From Dirofilaria immitis (lineage: Eukaryota; Nematoda; Chromadorea; Rhabditida; Onchocercidae), in assembly GCA_024305405.1 (NCBI GenBank), contig JAKNDB010000107.1, positions 992,001-1,056,000 of the forward strand: a stretch of DNA of 64,000 nucleotides, written 5' to 3'. Below the pieces are notes generated by a model. The model saw nothing but the letters and a program-made list of their open reading frames with translations. It was not told where the DNA came from and searched no databases. Of this stretch, positions 51,301-61,235 are shown one piece after another; position 1 is the stretch's first letter; every line of letters begins with the position of its first letter. Both the position numbers and the translations under genes were made by a program.

Positions 51301-54300
51301 TTTTTAAAAGATTTTCACAAAATTATATAATTTGTTAGATTTCAATGCAACAATATATATAATAATTGTAAATAAATTATTTATATTTAATATTTCAAAA
51401 AAAAAAAATCCATTCCATCTATTAAAATCAATCAGTTTTTATTTTTTTTTCTTTTAAATCTTTATATAACAAAATATTCCAATCATTTACATCGTATTTC
51501 ATGATAATTTTTTTATTTATCCTGAAATTTTTAGTAGGACTGAGCGAAAAAAAAATGAAAGAATAGAAGTGAAATATGATAAAAAGAAAAAAAATGTCCT
51601 ATTTTTCTAATCTTTCATATAATATGAAACTTTTTCATTGAATTTATCATTTTAAAAATATTTCAACTAATCATTTTTATCATTTTATTAACGTTTGAAA
51701 CAATCATTTTTATCATTTTATAAATATTTCAAACAATCATTCTTATCATTTTATAAATGTTTCAAACAATCATTTAGAAAGAGCAAATATTATGAATAAA
51801 TTCTCGACAATTAGTTCTCGAGAAAAAAAAAGATAGCAAATTCATTAAATTATAATAAAAAAATAGTCGCGTAGTTTTTGAGGAGTAGAAGTTTGTGATG
51901 TCTGATAGGAAAAGGTTAGTTAATTAAATGTATTACTGCATTTTGCTACGGCAAATGTAAACATTGGGTTAGAATGGAAGATAAGAGTGAATAGACTTTT
52001 ACGAGAATGAATTTGAATGAAAAAAATAAATAAATAAAAAAAAAAGAAAAAAGAAAAAACGATAAGAAATGATGAGGAAAGAAAGAGAAATAGAGTGAGA
52101 AAGGTGTATGAAAGAAAGTTGATATTAAACGATGTCATTTCTAAAGTTTATTGAAAATAAATTCAAAAGAGATATCATTACTACGATTATATTATTTATT
52201 TCATACATTATCATTTCATATCATTTTTATCAAAATTATCAATCATTTTATCAATCAATCAATCTATGATTGTTTAAAAGATTACCTTTTAATAGTTCGT
52301 TTATTATTTCTAATAGGAAATTTTAGTATTAGCAATGAAATAATATTTCAATATTTTCCAAATATCTAAAATATCATATATCATAATAAGATAAAAGTTA
52401 TTTATGAAATTTATTATCAAAAGCAATTTCTTATTTTAATAAGAATTCTGAATTTTTTAATTATAATTTTTATAAGAATTCTGAATTTTTTAATTATAAT
52501 TTTTATAAGAATTCTGAACTTTAATTATATTCTGATTCGAACCATTATATTAGGATTAATTTAAGATTAAGATGCTAAAAAATCTGACAATTCGAAAAAT
52601 TTCATTTGCACTTATTATATATTTTGTAATTTCAAATGATAGAAAAATTATGAATTCATTTTATCATTATTGATAAAATGAATATTGGTGATAATATTCG
52701 ATAAATTGGGAAATTTTGATTAAATTTGAAGATATGAAAAATCGATAAAAATTTCATATTGTAAGATAATAATTATTCGTACTACGAGAACAACAACTGT
52801 TATCCAAAGTGAAGCAGTGATGATGATGATGATGATGATGGTGATAATATTACTTACTATGCAATAATAAGTTTCGTTGAAATTTTATACTAAATCTTAC
52901 ATAGGAAACAAATTTATTATCATAGATTGATCTATAAGAAATATATATCATTATCATAGATTGATCTATAAGAAATATATATCATTATCATAGATTGATC
53001 TATAAGAAATATATATCTTATCTTTTCTACCCAAAATTATTATTAATGAATATAATTCGAAATATCTCAGAGATTATTTCTAATTTACGATATTAAATAA
53101 AATATGCTAATAGATATTGCAGTTTGATAAACTTTCAGTTTAGATAACTAATTACAAAAATGATTAGTGATAAATATTTTGTTAATAGATAGATAAGATA
53201 ATAAATCGATCAGATATACTTTTTATAAAAATAAAAAAAAAAGCAAAAACCTGTCAGCAGCATTAAAGATAGCATCAGCGAAACATTCATCGCATCGTTT
53301 TTTCTTTAATATTACTTGAGTTCGAGTTGGTGCTTTATAAGATATCTTTTTTGCATATTTGTAGGGCTGAAATTTTTATAAAATTAAAATCATAAAGTTT
53401 TTGTTTTTATTTTAATCGTTTATCAATGAGAAATTTATATTAATAAATTATGATGAAAGAATGATAAAATATGCTTCTGTTTTATATTTTTGATACTTCT
53501 GATTCGTCTTCGAGATTCTATTTTATAAAAGTTTTGATAGAAACTTTAGCAGAAGATATGAATAATTTGAAGAATTAATATTAATAATTCAAAGAATTAA
53601 TATTATAGTTTATTTTTTGCTATTTTTGAAATGGAAAAGGAGAAATTTAAACTTCAGAATTATTGTAGAAAAATTAATTCGAGAATTCGTGGAAATTTCT
53701 TTTATGATAAGGAATGCTTTAATTATTTCCAACTTTTATAGGTATAGTAAAATCAATCTGTCTTATTATAAAAAGTATTTTAATGCTCTTTTGAAATTTT
53801 AAATTTAATTCAGAAAATCTTAGCAATATCTAAAATATTATTAGAATTTTGAAACGAATGATGATCGACTCTTTTATTTCTAATACGAATTCATGTTTTC
53901 AGTTAACGAATTAAATGATGAAAATAATTAAATTTCGAAATCAAAAGATAGATAAAATGATATGTGATAATAAATATCAATATATATTCTTCCAATTAGA
54001 ATATAGCAATTACAAAGAAAGAGTATGACATAACTGATATCTTCTCTACAATGAAAAATTTAATAAATTTGACTATAAAAGTCGAGAATGATATTTTTAA
54101 TTTTAATTATGCAAAAAAATGAGAATTTTTAGAAAACCATTCAAAATGATTGTAGAAGGTTTTCATATAATAAACATAGCAAATGACCGAGAAATGGAAA
54201 CAGATCAGGTCGAAATGCCAAGGAGTTGTGTTTGAAGTTTCAGAGTGATTTGTCGGAAATTTCTAGATAGAAATTCAATTTTGAACAGAAGCTGTGATGA

Positions 54301-57300
54301 ATTAATTATAATCGAGAACGAACAGTTGGAAGGTTTCAATGATAATGCATTTATATTTCACATAACGATTCTTAACAACTAATTGATAAGATTAGTGATC
54401 AAATAAAATTACGTATAAAGAAAGCATATATCGATAATGCAATAAGCCTGGAAATGGGAAAAATATGAAGATAAGTTCGAGAAATAAGATCGAGAATGGA
54501 AATATAAACAGCAAGAATGTATGATAAAGAATGTTGCTAAAATATTAAATATGCAAAATATATCGACAAATATATCATTGAAACTTTTTTATTGTTGAAT
54601 CCGATCAGTTGAAACTAAAATGCTTTTAGATATTTGATTTGTGTTTCCTGATTAGTGATTAGAGATTTGTTGCAGAAGCATATGCAAAATAAAACTTTAA
54701 TTACTAATTAAAGAATGGTTTGTGGCTTCAGGAGATTTGGACAAAATTCAATACCTAAAAATGAATTTATCTAAGATGCAAAAATTCTTATTAAATTTAT
54801 AAATCTTAGATTTATCTAAAATATCAGCATAGATTTATCTAAAATATCAGGATAGATTTATCTAAAATATCAAAGCATAGATTTATCTAAAATATCAGTA
54901 TAGATTTATCTAAAATATCAGGATAGATTTATCTAAAATATCAGCATAGATTTATCCAAAATATCAGTATAGATTTATCTAAAATATCAGTATAGATTTA
55001 CCTAAAATATCCGCACTTTCATCTAAAAACTTATTCTCTTTAGAAACTTCAAAAAGTTTAATTATAGGAATTTTAAATTTTAATAATTTCTTAGCTGCAT
55101 TATAAATTGCTCAATGGATCATTTTCCGTCAAATAGATTCTGAATTCAAAGGTATTTGCTAATTTGAATTTTCATTCTTATTATTTCGATTATGCCAAAT
55201 GTTATCATAAAAATATTTACAGTAATATTTCTAAAAATATTTTAGTAATATGTAGCTAACAAGTAATAACAATATCTTTCTCTAATGAAGCAAATAATAT
55301 TGAAAGGTTAAGTTTTGAAGCTTGCAAATCAAATAGCCGGTGTAGATCATATTTCGGTGTAATCATATTAGTTTGCAACAAATATAATTTGCTACAAAAA
55401 TCTGAAATAATTTTAAATTTCAATCTCATTTCATATATCCATATATTTTCTATATGATATGATATGATATATACATATGATATTATATAAAAATTATTTA
55501 AAATATCTATTTGATGATTTATCAGATAATAAATTCTGATATAATAATGAAATTTGCATATTTCACTTTATTGATAAAGGAATAAAAGTAAAGAAATAAT
55601 TAAAATAATAATTTAAATGAATCAAAAATTTATAAGAAGAAAAAAATTTTTGATACCAAAAAAAAAAAAAAGAAACGATCTATCGACTTTTTATTTTATT
55701 TTAACAAAAATTATTTCAATTTTTGAAATTATATTTTTCTCTCTTTTTTCTTTTATTTTGCATTTTAAAATTTTTGCTAATTTATTAATTTAAAATATCG
55801 AAAGTTAAATGATGTGATAAGTATGTTCGTTTAGCTTTTTTTTTTTTTTTTTTTTTTAAATATTACAACGAAAAATGAAAGAGAGAGAGAGAGAGAGAGA
55901 GAGAAAGAAAAAGATTTTTTGAATTCTGAACAAATGTTACGTTTTTTTTTGATGAGCAACATTTTGTCATCAAAATTTCACTCTAAATCTTTTAAAGATT
56001 TTTCTCACTAATAAGCTCTAATTTATCTTAATTAGAAAAAAAAATAATTAGCTAAATTTACATATGCAAAACCTAAACTATATCGGAATATATCATGATT
56101 CTTTTTTTTTTTTTTTTTCAATACAAATTATTAGGCAAAAATAAAATAAAGAAATTAACGAATAAATGTTATGTTACAAATTATACAAATGATAGTTTCA
56201 AAAATGATAAGAATAATAAGTTATATCATTATCAGTAAGTTAGAATCCATATTCGGTCATATAAATAAATAGATGAACTGGATGAATACAAATGATAGTT
56301 TCAACAGTGATAAGAATAATCAATTATATCATTTCGAATAATTCAGAATCCATATCCAGTCATATAAATAAATAAATCAATTGGATGAATAAAAATTCAA
56401 GAGGAAAAAACTTAAATGAACAAAATATGAAATCATATAGGAATTCTATGAAAACTGCAAAAAATTTTCTAGAGAATTTTTTAGAGATTAATATACATTT
56501 TGAAAGATTAAAAAAATCTTTCATTATTTTAATTATATTAAGAAAATGAAATTTATTTAAAGTTGAATCCATAATTTGAATTCAAGATCAAATAAAGTTT
56601 TTCGAGAATTCATAAACAAACTTAAACAAACTTAGTTTTTGATTTTTCGCTTTTATCCGTTTGTAGATGACAGAGCTCTTGACAAATTTCTTCTCCATCA
56701 TCTTTCTGCTGTAATTTCGACAACTCATCAGCTTCTATTAAATTCATAGTTTCAGAGGTTTCTTTCCGTTTAGTACAAATTGATTCATCGCTTAAAGGCT
56801 TCAATTCTATGATATCAGAATTCGAGAAATGATTATTATTGCTAGCGCTAGCAGGTTTAGAAGTACAAATTTTATCAGCTGAATCATAACATTGAGATTG
56901 AATCTGAATATTTGCATCTAAATCTTTTTCCATGCAAACGATGCAGTTGTTGTCTAATTCTTGATCAGTAGAATCTTTTCAACTACAACAGAAATATCTT
57001 CCGTTTTTGATGACGATTTTTCTTGTTTACTAGATTCAGTAAGAATAACTGAATTTCGTTCTGGAAGTTCTGTTTCTGGTCTTCGTGTTATATGTTTCGT
57101 AAATTTGACAACTTGATGAAAGCCCTCTTCCGATGGACGACGAATCAACGGTATTGATAGTTGTAGAGGATTATTGGACTTCAAGGTAAGCATCGATTCC
57201 TCTTGCTCATTTTCCTTCCTCTTCTCCATTTCTTCTCCTTTTCCACTCACAAAATTCTTCTGATCAACCTTATGTTTTGTATCATTCATCTCAAAATCTT

Positions 57301-57846
57301 CTTTTGTAACTTGCCAGGTTTTGAATTTTGATTAGATGGATCAGTCTTAGAAGCAGTACTTTGAATCGTAGAATCCGTCATATTAGATGTTGCATTATTC
57401 TCTATCGTCTCCTTCAATTTATCATTGTTTGCTGTAGAATATTTCTCACCCATTGAAATATCTGTGCGATAATTACTCGACTGAGAAACATTTACAGTAC
57501 TGTTGATACTGATGACACTTTATGTTAGAGATAACGAGAAGGACAATGGTAATAATGGTAGTAGTAATGATGGTGATAATACTGACGATAATAGTGATAG
57601 TAGTAATGAAATTGCAGTGACCCACAGTTGTATTAGTTTTAGTCACTCACGATAGAGATTTGCACCAGAAGATGCGGATGATGTTGAAGCTTCCATCTTA
57701 CAAACTTTCACCTTAGTTTCTATTTTCACTCTCGGTATGCTTTCGTGAACATAGACTGTCCTTTTCATTTTCCCGACTACCCTCATCTTTTCCTCATTTA
57801 TTTTCCTCTTCGATATAAAGCTTTCCTCAATCATTTCTCTCCACAT
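23688..57846 (-). CDS. Large disordered protein with C-terminal coiled coil, Fez1/LZTS-like
   Basis: Nineteen proposed exons give about 1,245 codons, and every neighbouring exon pair agrees in splice phase. The protein begins Lys/Glu-rich, passes through long Ser/Asn-rich disordered sequence, a polyglutamine tract, and the phrase HVTPSPSDSGIVDYE leading into a coiled coil (IIRDKENELTNVRATMEQNE, VKVYLEKERLWKEQLADLKQ). That arrangement recalls the leucine-zipper family of LZTS and N4BP3 (Fez1 domain), scaffold proteins of cytoskeleton and synapses in vertebrates; this assignment is from memory and moderate. There is no signal peptide or clear membrane segment. Introns are long, one about 10.2 kb. 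Two one-base frameshifts lie in the large second exon. The start at 57846 is the first in-frame ATG after a stop, but an earlier exon at 61180 may belong. Confidence 0.72.
24358..24495 (-). CDS. Coiled-coil gene, heptad exon
   Basis: Bounded by TTTTCTAG and GTGATTATTC, 46 codons in phase 0. RELRSEVENLRDEVSTLRDT and LFADERKRWEEERIK show heptad leucine/valine spacing of a coiled coil ending in a basic-acidic WEEER phrase like that in LZTS/N4BP3 proteins. Confidence 0.8.
24701..24889 (-). CDS. Coiled-coil gene exon with CxxC phrase
   Basis: Follows TTATTATAG; the donor GTTCCTAAAT is weak. It encodes LHIERELFQLRECFDELIRN, then RDETICGPCRKRITCDV with closely spaced cysteines, and ends RPPLPTPRYSK, 63 codons. 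The cysteines could bind metal or be chance. Confidence 0.75.
25147..25266 (-). CDS. Coiled-coil gene exon
   Basis: Bounded by ATTATTTAG and GTTATTGATC, 40 codons, phase 0. QQGENALRQQIQRCNDEREQ and FRVTIQNLTSDKQGLQRK continue the coiled coil. Confidence 0.78.
25423..25563 (-). CDS. Coiled-coil gene exon, best-conserved looking segment
   Basis: Bounded by TTTTCAG and GTTAGTTTTTG, 47 codons, phase 0. IIRDKENELTNVRATMEQNE then VVVKVYLEKERLWKEQLADL matches my recollection of the start of the Fez1/LZTS zipper region (REKD, MEQNE, EKERLW elements). Confidence 0.8.
26555..27350. repeat. Seven-copy tandem repeat alternating long and short units
   Basis: Units begin near CATCCTTATCCAACAGTATA and follow with TATAGTTTATGATTAGTATT. 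Some are about 128 bases and include CTTACGAGTGATTCTCCTTA; others are about 93 bases and lack that part. The order is long, short, long, long, short, long, then a final copy, which suggests a higher-order unit was duplicated. It is in the intron between 25563 and 27949. Confidence 0.88.
27949..28062 (-). CDS. Coiled-coil gene exon with PSPSDSG motif
   Basis: Bounded by ATTGCAG and GTTTTATTC, 38 codons, phase 0. SGSRHSSGIHVTPSPSDSGI is a Ser/Thr-Pro phrase directly before the coiled coil and is a good candidate conserved phosphorylation segment. Confidence 0.78.
28579..28808 (-). CDS. Coiled-coil gene exon with polyglutamine tract
   Basis: Bounded by ATATACAG and GTTTATTTAC, phase 1 in and 0 out. 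It opens DSTINENHSVVHSTPYCRNP, passes NNNTNIIRDKI and then about a dozen glutamines coded almost only by CAA, a repeat prone to length change. Confidence 0.78.
29482..29594 (-). CDS. Coiled-coil gene exon
   Basis: Bounded by TTACAG and GTTAATTTG, phase 2 in and 1 out. FEMASKMAVRKSSKFGTEEN then DYDVVPEYIEPDKFYVD; a basic patch followed by an acidic, tyrosine-rich segment. Confidence 0.75.
29818..29934 (-). CDS. Coiled-coil gene exon, Ser-rich
   Basis: Bounded by CTTTATAG and GTAAATTCAG, phase 2 on both sides. SDDSKQSSQLSKDTVSNSSA and NNRPRTIYQPST; disordered-looking. Confidence 0.7.
30340..30461 (-). CDS. Coiled-coil gene exon
   Basis: Bounded by ATATTATTAG and GTAAGTTGG, phase 0 in and 2 out, matching both neighbours. 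It reads ASSISTVCFTKIGKTASHLI, then IVLFYNNNKKKNDFLTKRLS. The hydrophobic-then-basic composition is unlike its neighbours, so this could be an optional exon. Confidence 0.6.
31988..32058 (-). CDS. Coiled-coil gene, short Pro-rich exon
   Basis: Bounded by AATTTCAG and GTTTGTATT, phase 1 in and 0 out. YDNLSNSLPPPVRITPYSGV includes PPPVR, a possible SH3/WW-type ligand. Confidence 0.75.
32423..32556 (-). CDS. Coiled-coil gene exon
   Basis: Follows a CTAAAAAA-complement acceptor and ends before GTATGTTTATT; phase 2 in and 1 out. NITLNTPKTIMEHRTLKQHD then NGLRTVKNFAKNFQNLKNN; polar, basic. Confidence 0.73.
37022..37175 (-). CDS. Candidate alternative terminal exon or nested gene exon
   Basis: It follows TTCTTTTATACAG, a good acceptor, and reads IQLSIRGSFTDRRNCLILTF then GSIEHFAKSGLFVYWVLEIG before TAA. 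It has several CG dinucleotides and non-repetitive hydrophobic sequence, unlike the intron around it. Its entry phase (2) equals the exit phase of the exon at 42717, so it could serve as an alternative last exon. No family recognised. Confidence 0.35.
40175..40700. repeat. Tandem repeat of about 180 bases, three copies
   Basis: Each copy includes CTTTAGCTGTTAAGGAAATA, AATAAAGTCTTTTTATTGC and AATTTTACAAAATGTTGAAA. The copies are nearly identical, so the duplication looks recent. It lies in the 10.2-kb intron. Confidence 0.88.
42717..42844 (-). CDS. Coiled-coil gene exon
   Basis: Bounded by CTTTTCAG and GTTTTTGTC, phase 0 in and 2 out. MNVKLPSKGSAFALKVNQPR then SMLQARSVSDLFLTNGNTT; RSVSD is a likely basophilic kinase or 14-3-3 type site. 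Confidence 0.75.
43499..43529. repeat. 31-base palindrome
   Basis: AAATAAAACTTATTT and its exact reverse complement flank a single T. It lies in an intron; AT-only apart from one C-G pair. Confidence 0.85.
43658..43754 (-). CDS. Coiled-coil gene exon
   Basis: Bounded by TTTTTTAG and GTATCTATG, phase 2 in and 0 out. KMLASNQEQSGHLSDVEVAL then DWATLKSDSTDQ. Confidence 0.75.
45979..46604 (-). CDS. Coiled-coil gene, large Ser/Asn-rich exon
   Basis: Bounded by AAATTATAG and GTTAATTTTAC, phase 0 in and 2 out, 208 codons with no frameshift. It begins GKINERSIASATFQVPITVI, continues Ser/Asn-rich, then shows a more constrained-looking block: SLNSRESAGYCGDCSSVNSL, followed by LSSRLSRGFLEFTQGSSDRL and QKWKNKLQNGRRHK. 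That block looks like an amphipathic, basic interaction segment. Disordered otherwise. Confidence 0.8.
47910..48036 (-). CDS. Coiled-coil gene exon
   Basis: Bounded by TTTTTTCAG and GTTTGTATT, phase 2 in and 0 out. IIKEQQKLLNGNRTFIINDP then CSVSATLSLSKPKKLFINK; a possible small beta-rich region. Confidence 0.75.
48037..53250. other. Intron of about 5.2 kb with short tandem repeats
   Basis: Contains a four-copy 42-base repeat at 50,513-50,697, a roughly four-copy repeat near 51,655-51,775 (CAATCATTTTTATCATTTTA), a three-copy repeat at 52,435-52,515 (AAGAATTCTGAATTTTTTAA) and a three-copy 35-base repeat at 52,912-53,018. No exon is supported. Confidence 0.6.
50513..50697. repeat. 42-base tandem repeat, four copies
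   Basis: Units contain AAATGTCGAGAAAAAAAAAT, then TCATCGTCTTCTTTTATTTG. Variation is mainly in the length of the A run. Open frames across it are repeat artefacts. Confidence 0.88.
53251..53366 (-). CDS. Coiled-coil gene exon with CDEC phrase
   Basis: Bounded by AATTTCAG and GTTTTTGC, phase 0 in and 2 out. PYKYAKKISYKAPTRTQVIL then KKKRCDECFADAIFNAAD; basic, then a C-x-x-C pair. Confidence 0.75.
53367..56627. other. Intron of about 3.3 kb
   Basis: AT-rich. It holds a ten-copy repeat of 22-24 bases (AGATTTATCTAAAATATCAG) at 54,807-55,012 and a (GA)n tract at 55,879-55,903. No exon is supported. Confidence 0.6.
54807..55012. repeat. 22-24-base minisatellite
   Basis: About ten copies of AGATTTATCTAAAATATCAG followed by two to four variable bases. 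Confidence 0.9.
56628..57431 (-). CDS. Coiled-coil gene, large 5' exon with two frameshifts
   Basis: Follows TTCTACAG and ends before GTTTAAG (phase 0, fitting the next exon) or GTTTGT. It reads NNDKLKETIENNATSNMTDS, is rich in Lys, Glu and Ser, and contains IPLIRRPSEEGFHQVVKFTK. Three frames must be joined, each by one extra A: in the run at 57319-57322 and in that at 56976-56979. With those, it stays open for 268 codons and keeps phase. Unrecognised; disordered in character. Confidence 0.62.
57651..57846 (-). CDS. Proposed first coding exon of the coiled-coil gene
   Basis: ATG at 57846 follows an in-frame stop two codons earlier, and the exon ends before GTGAGTGACT in phase 1, matching the next exon. 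MWREMIEESFISKRKINEEK, then KRTVYVHESIPRVKIETKVK; basic. A plausible acceptor for trans-splicing (GAATGAACAG) lies just upstream. It could also be internal if the exon at 61180 belongs to the gene. Confidence 0.5.
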
Positions 57847-58562
57847 CGTTCAACATTTCAGCATATCTCTGTTCATTCAGTTAAAAGAAATAATCTCGAC
57901 AATATAATCTCGACAATATATATTAATGTATATATTAGAAATATTTCGATCAAATTAGTTTTTTTTTCAACATCTTTAGATTATTCATAGTGCAAATTAT
58001 TAATGTCAAATCTTAGAAATTAGTCTCATTTTAAAATTCATTCATTAATTGCCAATTTTTTTTTTTTAGAAGAAATACTCTACTGATTTAAGATTTAAAC
58101 TTAGAAAACTTTTCATTAAAAAATTTCATTTATCAATTAATCATTTATCAGCAGCTTCATTTTACATTAGATTTTATTTACTGCTTAAAAATTTTTTCTA
58201 ATTTTCAAAAGATATAATACAGCGGAGATATTGTAATTAATTAATCTGATCTTTGATAGATAGCTTTCTTGAATCTTAAATAAAATAGCTTTCTTGAATT
58301 TTGAATAAAATAGCTTTCTTGAATCTTGAATAAAATCTTGTAATAAGAAAATTCTGGCAAAATAAGAGAATGAATTAAATTAAGAAGAATTAAAATCAAT
58401 TAAGAAAAATTTTTAGAAAAAATTTTTCTTAACAAATCAGAAATAAATTAATTAAATCTATTAGATAGATAGCTCTGTTGATAAATTTCCCATCGGCTAT
58501 AGCAACTTTCGAAAAGATTAAAACTAAAAATTCAAATTTACACAAAACTATTTTTAACTTTC

Positions 58563-58715
58563 ATTATTATTATTATTATCATCATTATTATCATCATCAT
58601 TATTACTATTATTTATTATTATTATTACAAAACTATTATTAACATTCATTATTATTATTATTATTATTATTATTACTGTTATTATTATTACTATTATTGT
58701 TATTATTGATATTAA

Positions 58716-58763
<48 letters not shown>

Positions 58764-58832
58764 TGTTATTATTATTACTATTATTGTTATTATTGATATT
58801 AATATTATTATTATTATTATTAATTATTATAA
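58563..58832. repeat. Long imperfect (ATT)n tract with an internal duplication
   Basis: ATT trinucleotides with interruptions. The segment GTTATTATTATTACTATTAT through TTGATATTAATATT occurs twice, about 120 bases apart, so a block of the tract was duplicated. Confidence 0.9.
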
Positions 58833-60308
58833 AAGTAAAATATATGAGAGAATGTAAAGAAATATATTTCTAGCAATTGTTTAAGATTTAAAATATCGAA
58901 AGTACATTTTTTCTTTTTTTTCTCAAATTACAATATGATAATTTGAAAAGAATTTAATTCAATGAAGCGAAAAAAATAATAATAATAATAATAATAATTC
59001 CATTTATATCTTAGCGATGAATTATTTTAATTGTGAATAAATTCTATTTGTAATAAAATAAAAACAAAAAACGATAAATAGCATTAATGATAGCCATTTA
59101 GAAGAATTTTTAAATTATGCAAATAAAATAATTTGAATGTAATTGAGAACAGATGAGTTAAAGAGGAACGCTTAAGAAGATAAGATAATTATCAATTTAT
59201 TATCGAATATAAAATTGATGATAGAAAAAAACAAGCAAAAAAAAAAACCATAAGTTCAAATCTAGCAAAAGAATTATCGTGATGTTTTTAGCAACTTCGT
59301 AAAACATTCAACAGTGCAAATAGTCTGCTATCTGATATAAAAGATAAATGATAATGAAAATATAAAAAGCGATAAAAATGATATGATAGTTTGAATTATA
59401 GTTTCTATTTTCGTTTTAAAATTATCGCAATAATTTGAAATCTCATTTTGAAATATTTCAAGAATTATGCTTATGCTAGTCGTTATAGAAGAATAATAAT
59501 AATAATAATAATCATTTTCTTCTTTTTCTTTTTTTCTTCTCTTCTCTCTATTTTTTAATTTAATCTTTCTTTTCTTTGTACCTTTCTAATATAAATGTTT
59601 TTTTCTTCAATAATTTTTAAACTTTGATAAGAATTCGATATAATAAAGATTATATCAACCAAAAATATTTTTAAATTAAAAAAATAAAATAGTTTTTCGA
59701 TTAAATGAAAATTATTAAAGTAATTGTTAATAAATGTTATGATTATATAAAAAAAAAAAAAAAAAGCCCTTATATGAACATGTAATTAATATAGCTCTGC
59801 AAGAAATATTTATTGATAAAGATATTTATTATCAGTTTTTGCTTATAATATAAATTTTGCACATGAACACATATTCAGAGGATGATCGCTATTCATAAAT
59901 CTAGCAGTTGTTAATTATTTAATTGATATCCATCTTCATGATTAATAACAATTATTATTATTACAATTGTTATCATTATCACTAGCAAACTTAAATAACA
60001 AATAAAAAGTTTCAAAAAATTAAAAAATTTTCATCGTTCACAGATAAGTATAATATAATGATTACGCATTGTATGATCACAACTATATAATCACCAATCA
60101 TATATTATATTGCTTTGAAAACAAACTTATAACTTGTTTGCATTGAGTAAAAGAACTTATCAATTGATTTGTTCCTGAACTTATAAAATATACTGTAATT
60201 TGTAGAATTTCTACAATGAATATCGAGAAAGTACTCTGAGACTGAAAAATGATAAACCAATAGAAAATATAGATATATTGGTAGATTAATCCTGATATTG
60301 TAATTGAT

Positions 60309-60353
60309 ATTATAATGAATGATTAATCACTTAGATTAATCATTCATTATAAT
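60309..60353. repeat. Perfect 20-base inverted repeat, 5-base loop
   Basis: ATTATAATGAATGATTAATC (60309-60328) pairs exactly with 60334-60353 around ACTTA. It could fold as a hairpin in RNA from either strand or be the footprint of a small palindromic element. Confidence 0.85.
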
Positions 60354-61179
60354 CCTTCTTGTAAGTTAAGTTTGATGATTAGCAAATTTAGATAATAACA
60401 AATAAAAAGTTCCAAGAAATTTCAAAAATTTTCACTATCCACAGATAATAACTAGAATATGATGATTATGATTACGTATTGCATGATTATAATTGTATAA
60501 TTATCATTATCATAAATCTTATCTAAAAATTTTTTTAACTCTAAATTCATGCAATCTCGATCGTTAAAATTCATGCATCTCGACCTAAATTCATGGAATC
60601 TTGGTCGTTAAAAGTTCAGCAAGAAATAATATGAAATGTTATACAAAATGAATTATTCAATCTAACTTTTTTATTGAACTTAATTTTTTGATCTATAATT
60701 TAAAACTTGAATCAAACAGCTTTTACGATAATGGAAATGCATTAAAGACTCTGCGGAGTATATTTTTCACAGATGATTCGAGAGATAGTTAATGAGCAAG
60801 ATTGATATCTACTGATAACTTCATGATTAATATCTACTGATAAGTTCATTTGTTTTTGCTTATCCATTCGTTTCGATGACAAGTTTGGATTTGATTATCT
60901 TTTTCCCACCTTTCTATATAATTTGCTTAGCATGAAATATAAACCGAAACTTCAATGTAATTAGTTATCTAATTATTTTGTCATTCCCTTAAAAGGAATT
61001 TGTAATTTATTCGTAATGATAATCGCTTAAATGGTTGATTTTTATTTTGATCATTATGAAAACAATATCGAAGAAATAACGTTGGAATTTAATAACTTAA
61101 ATATATTTCTTGATAAGAAATGAAAATTTTAATCATTCCAAAATTTCGAAAATATAAAGATCAAAGTTCAAAAACTTAC

Positions 61180-61235
61180 TAAATGTGAAATATGCCAAGT
61201 TCGGGAGTAGGAGTAGCTCCATATTGTAATTCCAT
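61180..61235 (-). CDS. Candidate upstream first exon
   Basis: ATG at 61235 codes MELQYGATPTPELGIFHI and runs into GTAAGTTTTTG, a consensus donor, in phase 2. The peptide is not low complexity. It may be the true first exon of the coiled-coil gene with an intervening exon not found, an alternative start, or part of another gene. Confidence 0.4.

Larger units (their letters stand above)
57847..61179. other. AT-rich stretch, no exon seen
   Basis: Either upstream region or first intron of the coiled-coil gene. It holds a three-copy 25-base repeat near 58,258-58,335 (ATAGCTTTCTTGAATCTTGA), an AAT-trinucleotide tract and a 20-base perfect inverted repeat, both listed separately. Confidence 0.55.

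Noticed and set aside
52530..52550. GGTTCGAATC on the minus strand, like a tRNA T-loop
   Set aside because: No acceptor stem, D-arm or anticodon stem can be drawn around it.
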